Of a DNA stretch of 29,564 nucleotides, positions 7,133-15,087 are shown in pieces. The position numbers and the translations under genes are program-made. The notes below the pieces were generated by a model. The model was not told where the DNA came from. It did no database searches and worked only from the letters and a program-made list of their open reading frames with translations. Position 1 is the stretch's first letter, and each line of letters begins with the position of its first letter. This DNA is from CAYVAP01 sp964343195 (GTDB taxonomy: Bacteria; Bacteroidota; Bacteroidia; J057): the NCBI GenBank assembly GCA_964343195.1, contig CAYFIR010000085.1:1-29564 (forward strand), written 5' to 3'.

Positions 7133-9616
7133 CTATTCGGTTCTTAACTTCAAATATAGTGGTTGCTCTCCCACTTCTATCATCAAAATGTAAATGCCAG
7201 CGTTGAGATTCTCAACGGAGAGGGCTCTGGTGAAGGTCTGCCCTTCTCCCCAGCTTTCACTTATCAGGGTGCGTCCCTGAAGATCCGTGATGCTGACCTC
7301 AACGGGTGCAATTACCGGTAGGTCGAGTTCCAGGTTTACTACATCGGTTGCGGGGTTGGGGTAGGCTTTCAGGTCAATACCAGGGTGATACCCGTAAATT
7401 CCACTGAACAGGTCAATGAAGATAGGCTTACAGATTGTCCGGCTACAAACGCCGTCACTTACTGTCAGGCAAACATTGAATGTATCGGTAGCAACGTAGG
7501 CATGTGTAGGGCTCTGCTGGGTGGAGGTGTTGCCATCCCCAAAATTCCATAGCCAACTGCTTACCCCAGTGCTGGACTGGTCGTTGAAGGTGATGTTGTT
7601 GTAGAGAACCAGGTCTCCGGAGGTATCAAAGTCCGGGGTAGGGGAGGCCGTGACATTGACATTCACGGTGTCGCTAACTTCGCAGCCGAGGGTATCGCTA
7701 AGCGTGACATGGTAGTCGCCATCCTGATCGGCGTAGATATCCTTACTGGTTTCACCGGTGCTCCACTGGTAGGTGCTCGCACCGGGCTGAGCTGAAAGCA
7801 GGATAGAGTCACCATCACAGATAGAAACATCGTCACCCAGATCCACTACCAGATTGGAGCGGCCTATGTTGATGGTATCCCGATATTCACAGCCCTGGAG
7901 GTTGGTGAGTCTGGCAATAATTCGACCGGTGAAATCAACATCGATAGTCTGAGATGTTTCACCTGTAGACCACCAGTATTGTTGTCCACTGATTCCCATA
8001 TCAAGTGTGATAGGGTCGCCTCCACACAGTATCTGGTCAGCACCCAGGCTGAAAGGAGTTCCGGTACTGTATGTCAGAGCAACTGTATCTGATGAGTAGC
8101 AACCAGAAGGGCTGGTAACCTGGACGATGTAAGTTCCGCTTGTCAATACCGTACGGGTCTGGGTGGTATCACCATTGTCCCACAAAAAGGATGCTCCCGA
8201 GTTTGTGGCATCCAGGGTTATTGAGTCACAAAATATTCGATCATCACCCAGGTCAATGAGAGGGGTCAGGCCTACTCCCACTGTCAAGGTATCTGTCTCT
8301 GTACAGTTGGCCTGTGAAGTAACCAGAACGGAGTAGGTACCAGGTGAAGAAATAAACACCGTTTGGGTGGTTGCAGTAATAGGATCCCATTCGTAAGTCG
8401 TTCCCGGATTTCCAGAGCCTGCATCCAGCAGGATGCTTTGGCCGGAGCAAAGCACTGTGTCAGGTCCCAGGTCCACAGGAGGGACATAATCCACAACTAC
8501 ATTGATGGAATCAGATTCTATACAGTTAAAGTTGTCTATGGCGGTGACCTTGTATTGGCCCGTTTCAGTCACTTTGATTGCCGATATCGTATCCCCCGTC
8601 GGGGACCATAGATAGGAGGCATTTTGGTTAAAGGCATTCAGGGTTACGGTATCTCCTGGACAAATAATCTGATCAGGACCAAGGTTGACGTATGTACTGG
8701 ATACCGTCACCTTGATGGTGTCTCTTACGATAAATCCCAGGGTATCAATGGTGGTAACAATGTATCGGGCACTTGAAACCGCAACGAGGTTGCAGAGGGT
8801 GTCCAGAGGGCTTGTATTCCATTTATAGTCAACGACACCTGGATCACAGGCATCAAGTACCAGCGAGTCTGCAAAACAGAGGATGGTGTCATTGCCCAGG
8901 TCAATGTTGGGCATTTCGGCGACGATAACGTCATCAAAGGCAAACCCGTCAAAGACACTGACTGCTGAGTCCTGGCCCCCATCAGAAGCGAATGCAAAGC
9001 GCAGCCTCACACTGGATTCTCCACCAAGGCCCCACAGAGGGTGTTGTGCTTCCACCCATCCCCCGCTGCCGGTCTGGCTGGTGGCAGTATCTCCTGTCCA
9101 GCCTACAACCCCTCCTCCGGGCATAGCTGATATGGAGCTGTCGTTGTACCAGTTGGTGGCATCCAGGTAGTTTCCTACTGTTTGCCAGGTGGTTCCTCCG
9201 TCAATGGATGATTGGAGCACTGTACCATCCACAGAGTATTCCGACTCCCACCAGATATTCATTTTGATACCGGGGTTGGTGAGGTTGCTAAAATCAAACT
9301 CTGGACTTACAGCGGCGGATCGCTCGTCAGGTCCGTAGTAATATGGTTCAAGGGGAGGGAATACGACCGCACTATTCCCCAGGATCCAGCACTTAGTGCC
9401 GGAAGCGGCGGTGTTAATAAGGGGATTGGCAGGACTGGTCCATGTCCAGTTGTTATAAAATCCCGAAATGACCTGTGAGGTCCAACCGCCATTGTCAGTT
9501 TCAAAATCTGAGAAATATGGGAAGGTGGTAATCTGGGCCCAGGAAGTGGTGCTGATTCCCATCAGACTTACACACATGAGGACACGCCAGAAGAGTTTAT
9601 GGTAGCTTTGAATCAT
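7133..9616 (-). CDS. T9SS-exported multidomain protein (Ig-like repeats, PKD, sorting domain)
   Basis: An 827-residue secreted protein. I start it at the ATG at 9616; an upstream GTG at 9664 would add 16 residues before the signal peptide. A signal peptide ends near SWA-Q. Residues about 30-235 resemble a MAM/jelly-roll-like domain, ending in FDGFAFDDVIV. Six Ig-like repeats of about 70 residues follow (about 239-659), each with a (D/N/S)LG-D--(L/I)C opening, a Y-W----T/S core and a GC--SDT close. A PKD domain (about 660-735, with WNFGDGNTS) comes next. The C-terminal 79 residues (YPNPATD ... NLNAGIYIL) form a type A T9SS sorting domain, so the protein is expected on the cell surface or secreted. 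The repeats suggest an adhesin or structural role; no catalytic motif is seen. Confidence 0.9.
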   Translation of the reverse strand: MIQSYHKLFWRVLMCVSLMGISTTSWAQITTFPYFSDFETDNGGWTSQVISGFYNNWTWTSPANPLINTAASGTKCWILGNSAVVFPPLEPYYYGPDERSAAVSPEFDFSNLTNPGIKMNIWWESEYSVDGTVLQSSIDGGTTWQTVGNYLDATNWYNDSSISAMPGGGVVGWTGDTATSQTGSGGWVEAQHPLWGLGGESSVRLRFAFASDGGQDSAVSVFDGFAFDDVIVAEMPNIDLGNDTILCFADSLVLDACDPGVVDYKWNTSPLDTLCNLVAVSSARYIVTTIDTLGFIVRDTIKVTVSSTYVNLGPDQIICPGDTVTLNAFNQNASYLWSPTGDTISAIKVTETGQYKVTAIDNFNCIESDSINVVVDYVPPVDLGPDTVLCSGQSILLDAGSGNPGTTYEWDPITATTQTVFISSPGTYSVLVTSQANCTETDTLTVGVGLTPLIDLGDDRIFCDSITLDATNSGASFLWDNGDTTQTRTVLTSGTYIVQVTSPSGCYSSDTVALTYSTGTPFSLGADQILCGGDPITLDMGISGQQYWWSTGETSQTIDVDFTGRIIARLTNLQGCEYRDTINIGRSNLVVDLGDDVSICDGDSILLSAQPGASTYQWSTGETSKDIYADQDGDYHVTLSDTLGCEVSDTVNVNVTASPTPDFDTSGDLVLYNNITFNDQSSTGVSSWLWNFGDGNTSTQQSPTHAYVATDTFNVCLTVSDGVCSRTICKPIFIDLFSGIYGYHPGIDLKAYPNPATDVVNLELDLPVIAPVEVSITDLQGRTLISESWGEGQTFTRALSVENLNAGIYILMIEVGEQPLYLKLRTE

Positions 9617-9680
9617 GCCTTGCCTAGTATTGGAGCTTTGGAGGTTAAATCTACGGATATTCACTCAATATTAAATTTCC

Positions 9681-9722
9681 CCAAAAGAGAAATCCCCTCT
9701 CATCAAATTGGGATGAGGGGGA
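9681..9722 (-). terminator. Probable terminator after the TonB C-terminal-like gene
   Basis: TCCCCTCTCATC (9693-9704) pairs with GATGAGGGGGA (9712-9722) with one bulge and a 7-base loop. On the minus strand the stem is followed by a T-rich ATTTCTCTTTT. It lies 30 bases past the stop of the gene at 9753-10196. The T-tract is interrupted, so it may be a weak terminator. Confidence 0.5.
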
Positions 9723-9752
9723 TAATGTCTTGACGTGGCTGGCTTCGGCGGG

Positions 9753-10196
9753 CTAGTTTCCGTAGTCAGGGATCTCAAAGTGGTAGGATACCTCAGTATA
9801 GCATTTTACGGCTGACCCGTTTCGGTAGGCTGGCTTAAAGGTCAGCAGTGGACTGAAGACCTCACATGCAATACCCAACAATGGGTGGTGGCTTTCCAGC
9901 ACCTCGTGTGAGATGTAGTTGCCTTTTTCATCGACGAGGATGCGCAGGGTAACGTCTCCCTGTATCCCGGCATCATACGCTACTTTTGGGTAGCCTATTC
10001 CTTCTACGATCTGATCGTAGTTAAGAGGCTCAGGTTCCCGGTCCACATCTTCTGGAGACCAGATGCGATCATCCAGTGCGGTAGTAGGAACATCCGCTCC
10101 GTCGCTGGTTCCGATTGCCAGGTTTTTTCCTCCCGGCATGCTCAGCAGTAAGGCCATCAGGGCTACCGTCAGGACCATTTGGTTTGGATATCTCAT
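9753..10196 (-). CDS. Short TonB C-terminal domain-like protein
   Basis: A 147-residue protein. The N-terminus has a hydrophobic segment (residues 7-20), either a signal peptide or a membrane anchor. A short acidic linker follows, and then a region (about 62-143) that reads as a TonB C-terminal domain. It has GYPKVAYDAGIQGDVTLRIL, a charged turn (VDEKGNYISHEVL) and a terminal strand (YTEVSYHFEI). This domain contacts TonB boxes of outer-membrane receptors or acts as a generic periplasmic interaction domain in Bacteroidota. The protein lacks the long proline-rich periplasm-spanning linker of a classical TonB. No exbB or exbD is near, so energy coupling is doubtful. The gene at 10526-10987 encodes a related protein. 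Confidence 0.75.
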   Translation of the reverse strand: MRYPNQMVLTVALMALLLSMPGGKNLAIGTSDGADVPTTALDDRIWSPEDVDREPEPLNYDQIVEGIGYPKVAYDAGIQGDVTLRILVDEKGNYISHEVLESHHPLLGIACEVFSPLLTFKPAYRNGSAVKCYTEVSYHFEIPDYGN

Positions 10197-10525
10197 GGGT
10201 TTGGTATTAGGGTAGTTTGATCAGGTACGGAACCTGGTAATTTCTTTCATTTTGGATCAAAGGCCATGCCAGACCGACCAATTGCGAAGGTAGCAAGAGG
10301 GCTAATTCGAGTAATTTCTTACATCGCGAATGGTCAATAAATATGGCTGGTCCGTCTTTAAATGGTGTGTAAAGGACAGTTTTTGCCTAAAAAGCAAAAT
10401 GTTGCGACCGGTTCTTACCTGGTCGCAACATGCTGTCATGGGATATTGTGAGGGTTGATCTTCGATACGCCCTTTGCCATCCTGAGAATCTTATTCCCAA
10501 ATGGATATTGTCCTAATGATATTGG
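10197..10525. other. Intergenic region with one terminator
   Basis: The 329 bases between the two TonB C-terminal-like genes hold no coding frame I can support. Apart from the terminator at 10386-10431 I see nothing certain. The stretch before the downstream gene (10197-10390) probably contains its promoter, but no clear -33/-7 pair stands out. Confidence 0.4.
10386..10431 (-). terminator. Intrinsic terminator of the second TonB C-terminal-like gene
   Basis: Perfect 11-bp arms ATGTTGCGACC (10399-10409) and GGTCGCAACAT (10421-10431) enclose an 11-base loop. On the minus strand the stem is followed by TTTGCTTTTT. It lies about 95 bases past the stop at 10526. Confidence 0.75.
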
Positions 10526-10987
10526 CTAGTAAGGAAAGGTGATCAGAATATCAACCGCCGCTGCTTCTCGCTGACCATGATGTCGGGCAGGTTGAAAGCG
10601 AAGGTGTGAGAGCTGACGTGACACTCTGTAGCCCATATCAGCGTTACTTTGATTCAGGACCCGGTGCTTGATGTAATTTCCATCCTGATCCACCCAGACC
10701 CGAGCGAGTACTTCGCCTTCCACACCGTGGCGACGCTGTCCACAACTGTAACTGCGTAGCACGCGACGCTTTACTTCGTACATATTCAGAGCCTTGGGTG
10801 CCTGATCTACGCCATGTGGAGTGGTAATTCGTGGGGCTGTTTGGAAGGTGGTAGCACTGCAACTCATGCGGCAGGATGATTCGGCCTTTTCGCGGTTATG
10901 TTCCCAGGTGGTAATCCACTGGAGAGAGGCAAGGCCGAGTGCAACCATGGTGACAACAATCCAAAAGTTTCTTTGGTTTTCAGACAT
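10526..10987 (-). CDS. Diverged TonB C-terminal-like protein, membrane-anchored
   Basis: A 153-residue protein with an N-terminal membrane segment (about residues 9-26, WIVVTMVALGLASLQWI) after a short polar start. This is the layout of an inner-membrane-anchored periplasmic protein. Residues about 84-153 parallel the gene at 9753-10196: GVEGEVLARVWVDQDGNYIKHRVL matches its GDVTLRILVDEKGNYISHEVL, and a final strand (AVDILITFPY) closes the domain. The canonical YP entry motif of TonB C-terminal domains is missing, and the region before it is Cys- and Arg-rich (SYSCGQRRHG). It is probably a paralogue. It is divergent from the response regulator at 11204. Function is unknown beyond the domain resemblance. 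Confidence 0.65.
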   Translation of the reverse strand: MSENQRNFWIVVTMVALGLASLQWITTWEHNREKAESSCRMSCSATTFQTAPRITTPHGVDQAPKALNMYEVKRRVLRSYSCGQRRHGVEGEVLARVWVDQDGNYIKHRVLNQSNADMGYRVSRQLSHLRFQPARHHGQREAAAVDILITFPY

Positions 10988-11203
10988 AATATGATTCGAC
11001 TTAGTGTAAGTGGGTTAGTATCCAATATACAAATTATTCCTTTGCCAAAGGAATTCTGAACGCCTGTCAATCTTTCTAAATTGGCCGAATCTTAACATCT
11101 GTATTTCGCCCCTGTTTAATCAGGGCAGATGGTCTCAATTCCTTTATTTGGAATAAATCTAAATAAATTCTAACATTGTAACCCCAGAAAATCAAGTGAA
11201 TAC

Positions 11204-11869
11204 ATGGCGCCCGTTGATATTCTAATTGCTGATGCAGCTTTTCTCGTAAGGATGGGAATCAAGGCAGTACTGGACGGTTATCCTCATCTCAGGGTGATTG
11301 AAGAGGCTGTCAGGGGGCCTGAACTGCGTGAGCGTCTGGACACGGCTCGCCCCAATGTGCTCATCATGGACTACAACGCACCGGATGCTTTTTCGGTAGA
11401 CGATGTGAAGTACGTCGCAGAGCATGCTCCTGAGTGTAACATTCTCATCATTTCATCGGACCTGAAGCGTGAAGAGGTGCTGCAGGTGCTTGAGTTTGGG
11501 GTCAAGGGATTCCTGCTAAAGGAGTGCGATCAGGGGGAAATCATTGCGGCAATCACTGCCGTGGCCAAACGTGAGAAGTTTTTCTGTGGAAAAGTCCTCG
11601 ACATCATCCTTGAACGTCGCACCCAGTCTCCTCCGTGCAGTGGAGAAGCCTGTATTCCTACCCGGCTTACTGAGCGCGAAACCGAGATTGTGAAGCTCAT
11701 GGCAGAAGGCCACTCTACCCAGGACATCGCCGAAATACTCTCCCTCAGCGTTCACACCATTTATACCCACCGCAAGAACATCATGCGCAAGCTGGGGGTG
11801 ACTACAGCTGCAGAGGTCATTCTATATGCCTTTAATACCTCTCTGGTATCAGCAGCTGCAGAGGCCTAG
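11204..11869 (+). CDS. NarL/FixJ-type response regulator, orphan
   Basis: A 221-residue two-domain response regulator. The receiver domain (about 5-125) has phosphoacceptor D56 in LIMDYNAP, S84/S85 and K106 (GFLLKE). The usual acidic pair after strand 1 is only half present: D10 is followed by A11 where most relatives have a second D or E, which may alter Mg2+ binding. The output domain (155-203, LTERETEIVKLMAEG ... SVHTIYTHRKNIMRKLGV) is a LuxR-type helix-turn-helix of high quality. No sensor kinase is adjacent, so its partner is encoded elsewhere. It is divergent from the TonB-like gene. A perfect hairpin sits just after the stop. Confidence 0.93.
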   Translation: MAPVDILIADAAFLVRMGIKAVLDGYPHLRVIEEAVRGPELRERLDTARPNVLIMDYNAPDAFSVDDVKYVAEHAPECNILIISSDLKREEVLQVLEFGVKGFLLKECDQGEIIAAITAVAKREKFFCGKVLDIILERRTQSPPCSGEACIPTRLTERETEIVKLMAEGHSTQDIAEILSLSVHTIYTHRKNIMRKLGVTTAAEVILYAFNTSLVSAAAEA

Positions 11870-11905
11870 CAATCGGAGAAATCGGCTCAATTCATCCGTT
11901 TTCGG

Positions 11906-11925
11906 GAAGAATCTGGAGATTCTTC
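11906..11925 (+). terminator. Hairpin after the response regulator, weak terminator
   Basis: GAAGAATCT (11906-11914) and AGATTCTTC (11917-11925) form a perfect 9-bp inverted repeat with a 2-base centre. ATTTAATTT follows, which is a poor T-tract. It may be a partial terminator upstream of the next unit, or a 3' stabilising stem. Confidence 0.45.
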
Positions 11926-11966
11926 ATTTAATTTGCCTGGATACAAACCAATCCAATTAAATATCC

Positions 11967-12329
11967 ATGCGCCTGATTCTGGAAGATAATTCCATCAATT
12001 TGCTCTGCTCTCCTGAAGATGTTGCCCGATTTCAGGAAGACTCCGAAGTCGAGCAGTCAGTAGTTTTTGGCGATTCATTCGGAGACAAGTTCATCTTTTC
12101 ACTCCGCAACAGCCATTCCTACGAGGAACTGAACGTGACCCTGATCGCAAATGAACTCAAGGTCTTTGTACCCAAGCCGCTGGCCCATGAATGGTGCCAT
12201 ACGGACCGACTGGGATTTGGGGAAACCATTTACATTGGAGAAGGCCGAAAACTGGACCTGTGGGTAGAAAAATATTTCCCGACTGAGCCTGGCGAAGTAG
12301 AGCCAGAAGAAATTCCAACAAAATCCTGA
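11967..12329 (+). CDS. Small conserved protein, DUF7009-like
   Basis: A 120-residue cytoplasmic protein. It starts MRLILEDNSINLLCSPEDV and contains an FGD-F--SL core, a 'VFVPKPLAHEWCHTDRLGFG' segment and a C-terminal LDLWVEKYF strand. That layout matches what I remember of DUF7009, a short uncharacterised Bacteroidota family, but I cannot confirm the match. The acidic tail after VEKYFP looks disordered. The stop is 12 bases before dapF, so the two are very likely co-translated from one mRNA; conserved pairing with dapF elsewhere would hint at a link. No catalytic motif is visible. Confidence 0.7.
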   Translation: MRLILEDNSINLLCSPEDVARFQEDSEVEQSVVFGDSFGDKFIFSLRNSHSYEELNVTLIANELKVFVPKPLAHEWCHTDRLGFGETIYIGEGRKLDLWVEKYFPTEPGEVEPEEIPTKS

Positions 12330-12341
12330 GCAAAGGCCTGT

Positions 12342-13151
12342 ATGCAAATCCATTTTACCAAATACCAGGGTACCGGCAATGACTTCGTCATGCTGGACAA
12401 TCGGGGAGAAAGGCCCTATTCTGGCCTCACTCAGGAGCAGATTGCCTTTTTGTGTGATCGGAGATTTGGAATTGGGGCTGATGGACTGATTCTGCTGGAA
12501 GAACACCCTTCCGAGGATTTTCGGATGGTGTACTACAATTCTGATGGCGGAGAAAGTACCATGTGTGGGAACGGCGGACGCTGCCTCGTAGCATTTGCCC
12601 ATGAAAAAGGAATGATCGACAACGGAGCCTGTACATTCGAAGCGGTGGATGGGCTGCACCAGGCGGTCTGGCACTCCGACGGTAGGGTTTCCCTGCAGAT
12701 GACCCGCCCTGCCAACTGGCAGGAGATCAGTCAGGATGAGAACTGGCTCGATACGGGCAGTCCCCACTACGTCCAGTTCCACACCGAAAACATTGCAGAC
12801 CTGGACGTCGCTGAACTAGGGGCAAGAATCCGGCATAGCGAAGCCTTTGAAGCCATAGGCGGAACCAATGCCAACTTTGTAAATATACTCGAGGATAACC
12901 AGCTCAGAGTCAGGACTTTTGAGAGAGGGGTAGAAGGAGAAACCCTAAGCTGTGGCACGGGAGTCACCGCCTGCGCTTACGCCTACCTCAAACGAGCGGG
13001 TGGCGAAGGGCTTTCAGGTGAGGTCGGGATAAGCACCCCGGGCGGTAACCTGGAAGTAAAGATTACCGATCTGGGTGAAGAAGGCGAGGAAGTCTGGTTA
13101 ATCGGTCCGGCTACCCGGGTATTCGAAGGTGAGCTAATGCTTGCAGGCTAA
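12342..13151 (+). CDS. dapF: Diaminopimelate epimerase
   Basis: A 269-residue PLP-independent epimerase that interconverts LL- and meso-diaminopimelate for lysine and peptidoglycan synthesis. The two catalytic cysteines are C75 in ESTMCGNGGRC and C204 in LSCGTGVTAC. The N-terminal KYQGTGNDFVMLDNR is diagnostic. Length is normal and the ATG start is unambiguous. It is the second gene of a pair with the DUF7009-like gene. The stop codon (13149-13151) lies inside the first strand of a branched RNA structure that ends in T5, which probably marks the transcript end. dapA lies 2.2 kb downstream, separated by two unrelated genes. Confidence 0.97.
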   Translation: MQIHFTKYQGTGNDFVMLDNRGERPYSGLTQEQIAFLCDRRFGIGADGLILLEEHPSEDFRMVYYNSDGGESTMCGNGGRCLVAFAHEKGMIDNGACTFEAVDGLHQAVWHSDGRVSLQMTRPANWQEISQDENWLDTGSPHYVQFHTENIADLDVAELGARIRHSEAFEAIGGTNANFVNILEDNQLRVRTFERGVEGETLSCGTGVTACAYAYLKRAGGEGLSGEVGISTPGGNLEVKITDLGEEGEEVWLIGPATRVFEGELMLAG

Positions 13152-13224
13152 TCTGCTCGCAGACAGGAGAACCTGCGTTCAGGGGGGAGGTCCAATCGCG
13201 GTTTGACCTATTGAGCAGATTTTT
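13150..13224 (+). terminator. Branched RNA structure with T-tract at the end of dapF
   Basis: An outer stem AATCTGCTC (13150-13158) with GAGCAGATT (13213-13221) is perfect over 9 bp. It encloses two inner hairpins: CAGG-AGAA-CCTG (13164-13175), and AGGTC (13188-13192) with GACCT (13205-13209). The outer stem runs straight into T5 (13220-13224). It reads as a three-way-junction terminator. A regulatory or processed RNA is an alternative, because simple terminators do not need this complexity. The dapF stop codon overlaps the outer stem. Confidence 0.55.
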
Positions 13225-13261
13225 CATTGACTTATGTATATTTAAGCTACGAACTAGCGAC

Positions 13262-13317
13262 TCTGTTGAGCACAGCGAAATCCCGCGAAGCGGGAAACTT
13301 CGAACTTATCCCACTAA
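13262..13317 (+). repeat. REP-like palindrome (CCCGC-GAA-GCGGG), single copy
   Basis: tctgttgag-cacagcgaaa leads into the palindrome TCCCGC (13281-13286), GAA, GCGGGA (13290-13295), followed by aacttcgaacttatcccacta. The same flanks and palindrome occur twice at 20574-20690. It lies between the dapF terminator structure and the dioxygenase start. It is a dispersed intergenic repeat with a GAA triloop. Confidence 0.8.
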
Positions 13318-13369
13318 TCCGCTCAAAGTTGGCATAAGCATTTCATACTCACTCAACCAAATATTTCTC

Positions 13370-14326
13370 ATGAACCACATCCCGACTGTAGATCTCGACG
13401 ATTATATCAATGGGTCCCAGGAAAAAAAGGAGGCGTTTGTTAAAAAGCTGGGAGATTCATTTTCTGATATTGGGTTTGCCATCGTGAGCAATCACGGAGT
13501 CCCCCAGGAGGTCATTGACGGCTCTTATGCGGCATTCAAATCCTTCTTTGGCCTGCCAGACGAACAGAAGAACAAGTATGAAATCGAGGGGCTGGCGGGA
13601 CAGCGCGGATATACCTCCCGGGGAAAGGAACATGCCAAAGGGCGAAACGTGGGAGACCTGAAAGAATTTTACCATATCGGGCAGATTGTGTCCGGCGATG
13701 TGGCCGATCAGTATGGATATCCCGAAAATGTATTTCCCGAAGAGGTGCCCGAAGTGGAAAAGTATGGGGTACAACTGTACCAGCAACTGGAAAAATCTGG
13801 CGGTTATCTTCTGAAGGCCATTGCAGAATACCTGGGACTGCCCACCAACTATTTTGATGATAAAATCAAAAATGGCAACTCGATCCTTCGCCCGATTCAT
13901 TACTATGGCATCGAAAACCCGGACGCAGTACCCGACGGAGCTGTCAGAGCAGCAGAACATGAAGACATCAACCTGATCACCCTGCTGATTGGTGCCAGTG
14001 CAGAAGGGTTGCAGGCTTTGAACAAACAGGGAGAATGGATTGCGGCAAGCCCGGAGCCCAATCAGATTGTGATCAACGTAGGAGATATGTTGCAGCGCCT
14101 GACCAACAATCGCCTCAAGTCCACTACCCACCGTGTGGTGAATCCGCCACGTGAGCGCATGACTGAGCCCCGATATTCAGTTCCCTTCTTCCTGCATCCA
14201 GTCTCCACCATGGACCTGACCTGTCTGGAAAGTTGTATTGATGAGGATCACCCCAAGCAGTTTGAGGACATGACTGCCGGAGAATATCTTGATGAACGCC
14301 TGCGTGAAATTGGCCTAAAGAAATAG
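13370..14326 (+). CDS. 2-oxoglutarate/Fe(II)-dependent dioxygenase, IPNS-like family
   Basis: A 318-residue non-heme iron dioxygenase of the isopenicillin N synthase/plant-type 2OG oxygenase family. The N-terminal DIOX_N region starts at IPTVDLDDYI and includes GFAIVSNHGVP. The iron ligands are H197-E-D199 (AEHEDIN) and H254 (STTHRVVNP). The 2-oxoglutarate-binding R268-Y-S270 pair is present (PRYSVPFF). All catalytic residues are intact, so it should be active; the substrate is unknown. I start it at the ATG at 13370 because the open frame upstream runs through a repeat. The next gene begins 2 bases after its stop, implying coupled translation. The family includes ethylene-forming, flavone and antibiotic enzymes, but nothing nearby suggests a biosynthetic cluster. 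Confidence 0.92.
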   Translation: MNHIPTVDLDDYINGSQEKKEAFVKKLGDSFSDIGFAIVSNHGVPQEVIDGSYAAFKSFFGLPDEQKNKYEIEGLAGQRGYTSRGKEHAKGRNVGDLKEFYHIGQIVSGDVADQYGYPENVFPEEVPEVEKYGVQLYQQLEKSGGYLLKAIAEYLGLPTNYFDDKIKNGNSILRPIHYYGIENPDAVPDGAVRAAEHEDINLITLLIGASAEGLQALNKQGEWIAASPEPNQIVINVGDMLQRLTNNRLKSTTHRVVNPPRERMTEPRYSVPFFLHPVSTMDLTCLESCIDEDHPKQFEDMTAGEYLDERLREIGLKK

Positions 14327-14328
14327 GA

Positions 14329-15087
14329 ATGGTACCAGCCATGGAGGGACTTCGACAGAGAGTATCCAAACTGGTAGCCCAGGACGACCTACGGCAAGCG
14401 ATATTATTGCTGATTACGCAGGGGCATTCCTCTGCGAATGGCTCTCTGCTGCTGGGGCTGCAGGCACGTCTCAGTCGCTGGGAAAAAGACAAGGCTTTAG
14501 GTGTCGCATCCCGGGATGATCTGAACCGGGAGCGCAACCAGATTCTGGAAGCCATCCTGATTTTTATAGGGGATTTCCTGCCGATTGAAGAGCCAGCAGC
14601 CCCTCAACCTGAGCATATGTTTTCATTGGAGGCAGAACTGCGGACCCTACTTGATGCCCTGGAGAAAACCTACTCTGCATTTGAGGTCCAGGCTCAGTTG
14701 CGAAATCGGCTCTATCGGGATATGGCCATGCGTCTGGGAGAAGGCTTCAACCTGGAATATGAGACTTTCTTTTCCAGGTTCTATGATCAGATGGAACTGT
14801 CGGAGCGTAGATTGCATCAACAGATAAGAGGCCTTACACGTAACCCCATGGCACCCTATAATAATCGGGTCCTGGAAGCCCTGCAGGCACACCCCGGGCT
14901 CAAAATGGCGCTGCCCCGGCTAAGTGAATTGGAGGATCATCTGCTGATATGGCAAAGCAAGTTTCAGTCTCTGTTTGAGATTGATTCATCGGTCAGCCTG
15001 GTGTATGTGGGGGTAGAGGAAGGAAAGCCTTTTCCTGCTGGAATTGAAGCAGAAATCGCTCAATATCTGAAAAGCCATTTTCCCTGA
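14329..15087 (+). CDS. EAD11-like effector-associated domain protein
   Basis: A 252-residue all-helical-looking protein. An in-frame ATG at 14341 (MEGLRQRV) is an alternative start. Residues about 5-85 read like effector-associated domain 11: LVAQDDLRQAILLLI, then LLLGLQARLSRWEKDKALGV, then LNRERNQILEAILIFIGDF. That is the leucine pattern and the L--LQ-R------D--LG and N-I--AIL signature of these death-like adaptor domains. EAD11 domains are known in Bacteroidota conflict systems, where they link TIR, caspase-like, trypsin or STAND NTPase modules. Residues about 100-252 form an uncharacterised domain ending in SLVYVGVEEGKPFPAGIEAEI. No effector is fused or adjacent, so a partner in trans is expected. 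It is translationally coupled to the dioxygenase. The EAD11 call is from pattern recognition and needs a profile search. Confidence 0.65.
   Translation: MVPAMEGLRQRVSKLVAQDDLRQAILLLITQGHSSANGSLLLGLQARLSRWEKDKALGVASRDDLNRERNQILEAILIFIGDFLPIEEPAAPQPEHMFSLEAELRTLLDALEKTYSAFEVQAQLRNRLYRDMAMRLGEGFNLEYETFFSRFYDQMELSERRLHQQIRGLTRNPMAPYNNRVLEALQAHPGLKMALPRLSELEDHLLIWQSKFQSLFEIDSSVSLVYVGVEEGKPFPAGIEAEIAQYLKSHFP

Noticed and set aside
12099..12782. 227-codon open frame antisense to dapF
   Set aside because: Shadow of the DUF7009-like gene and dapF; no recognisable protein features.
13211..13369. N-terminal extension of the dioxygenase from a TTG at 13211
   Set aside because: The extension is encoded by the terminator T-tract and a REP-like repeat; the ATG at 13370 gives the conserved start.
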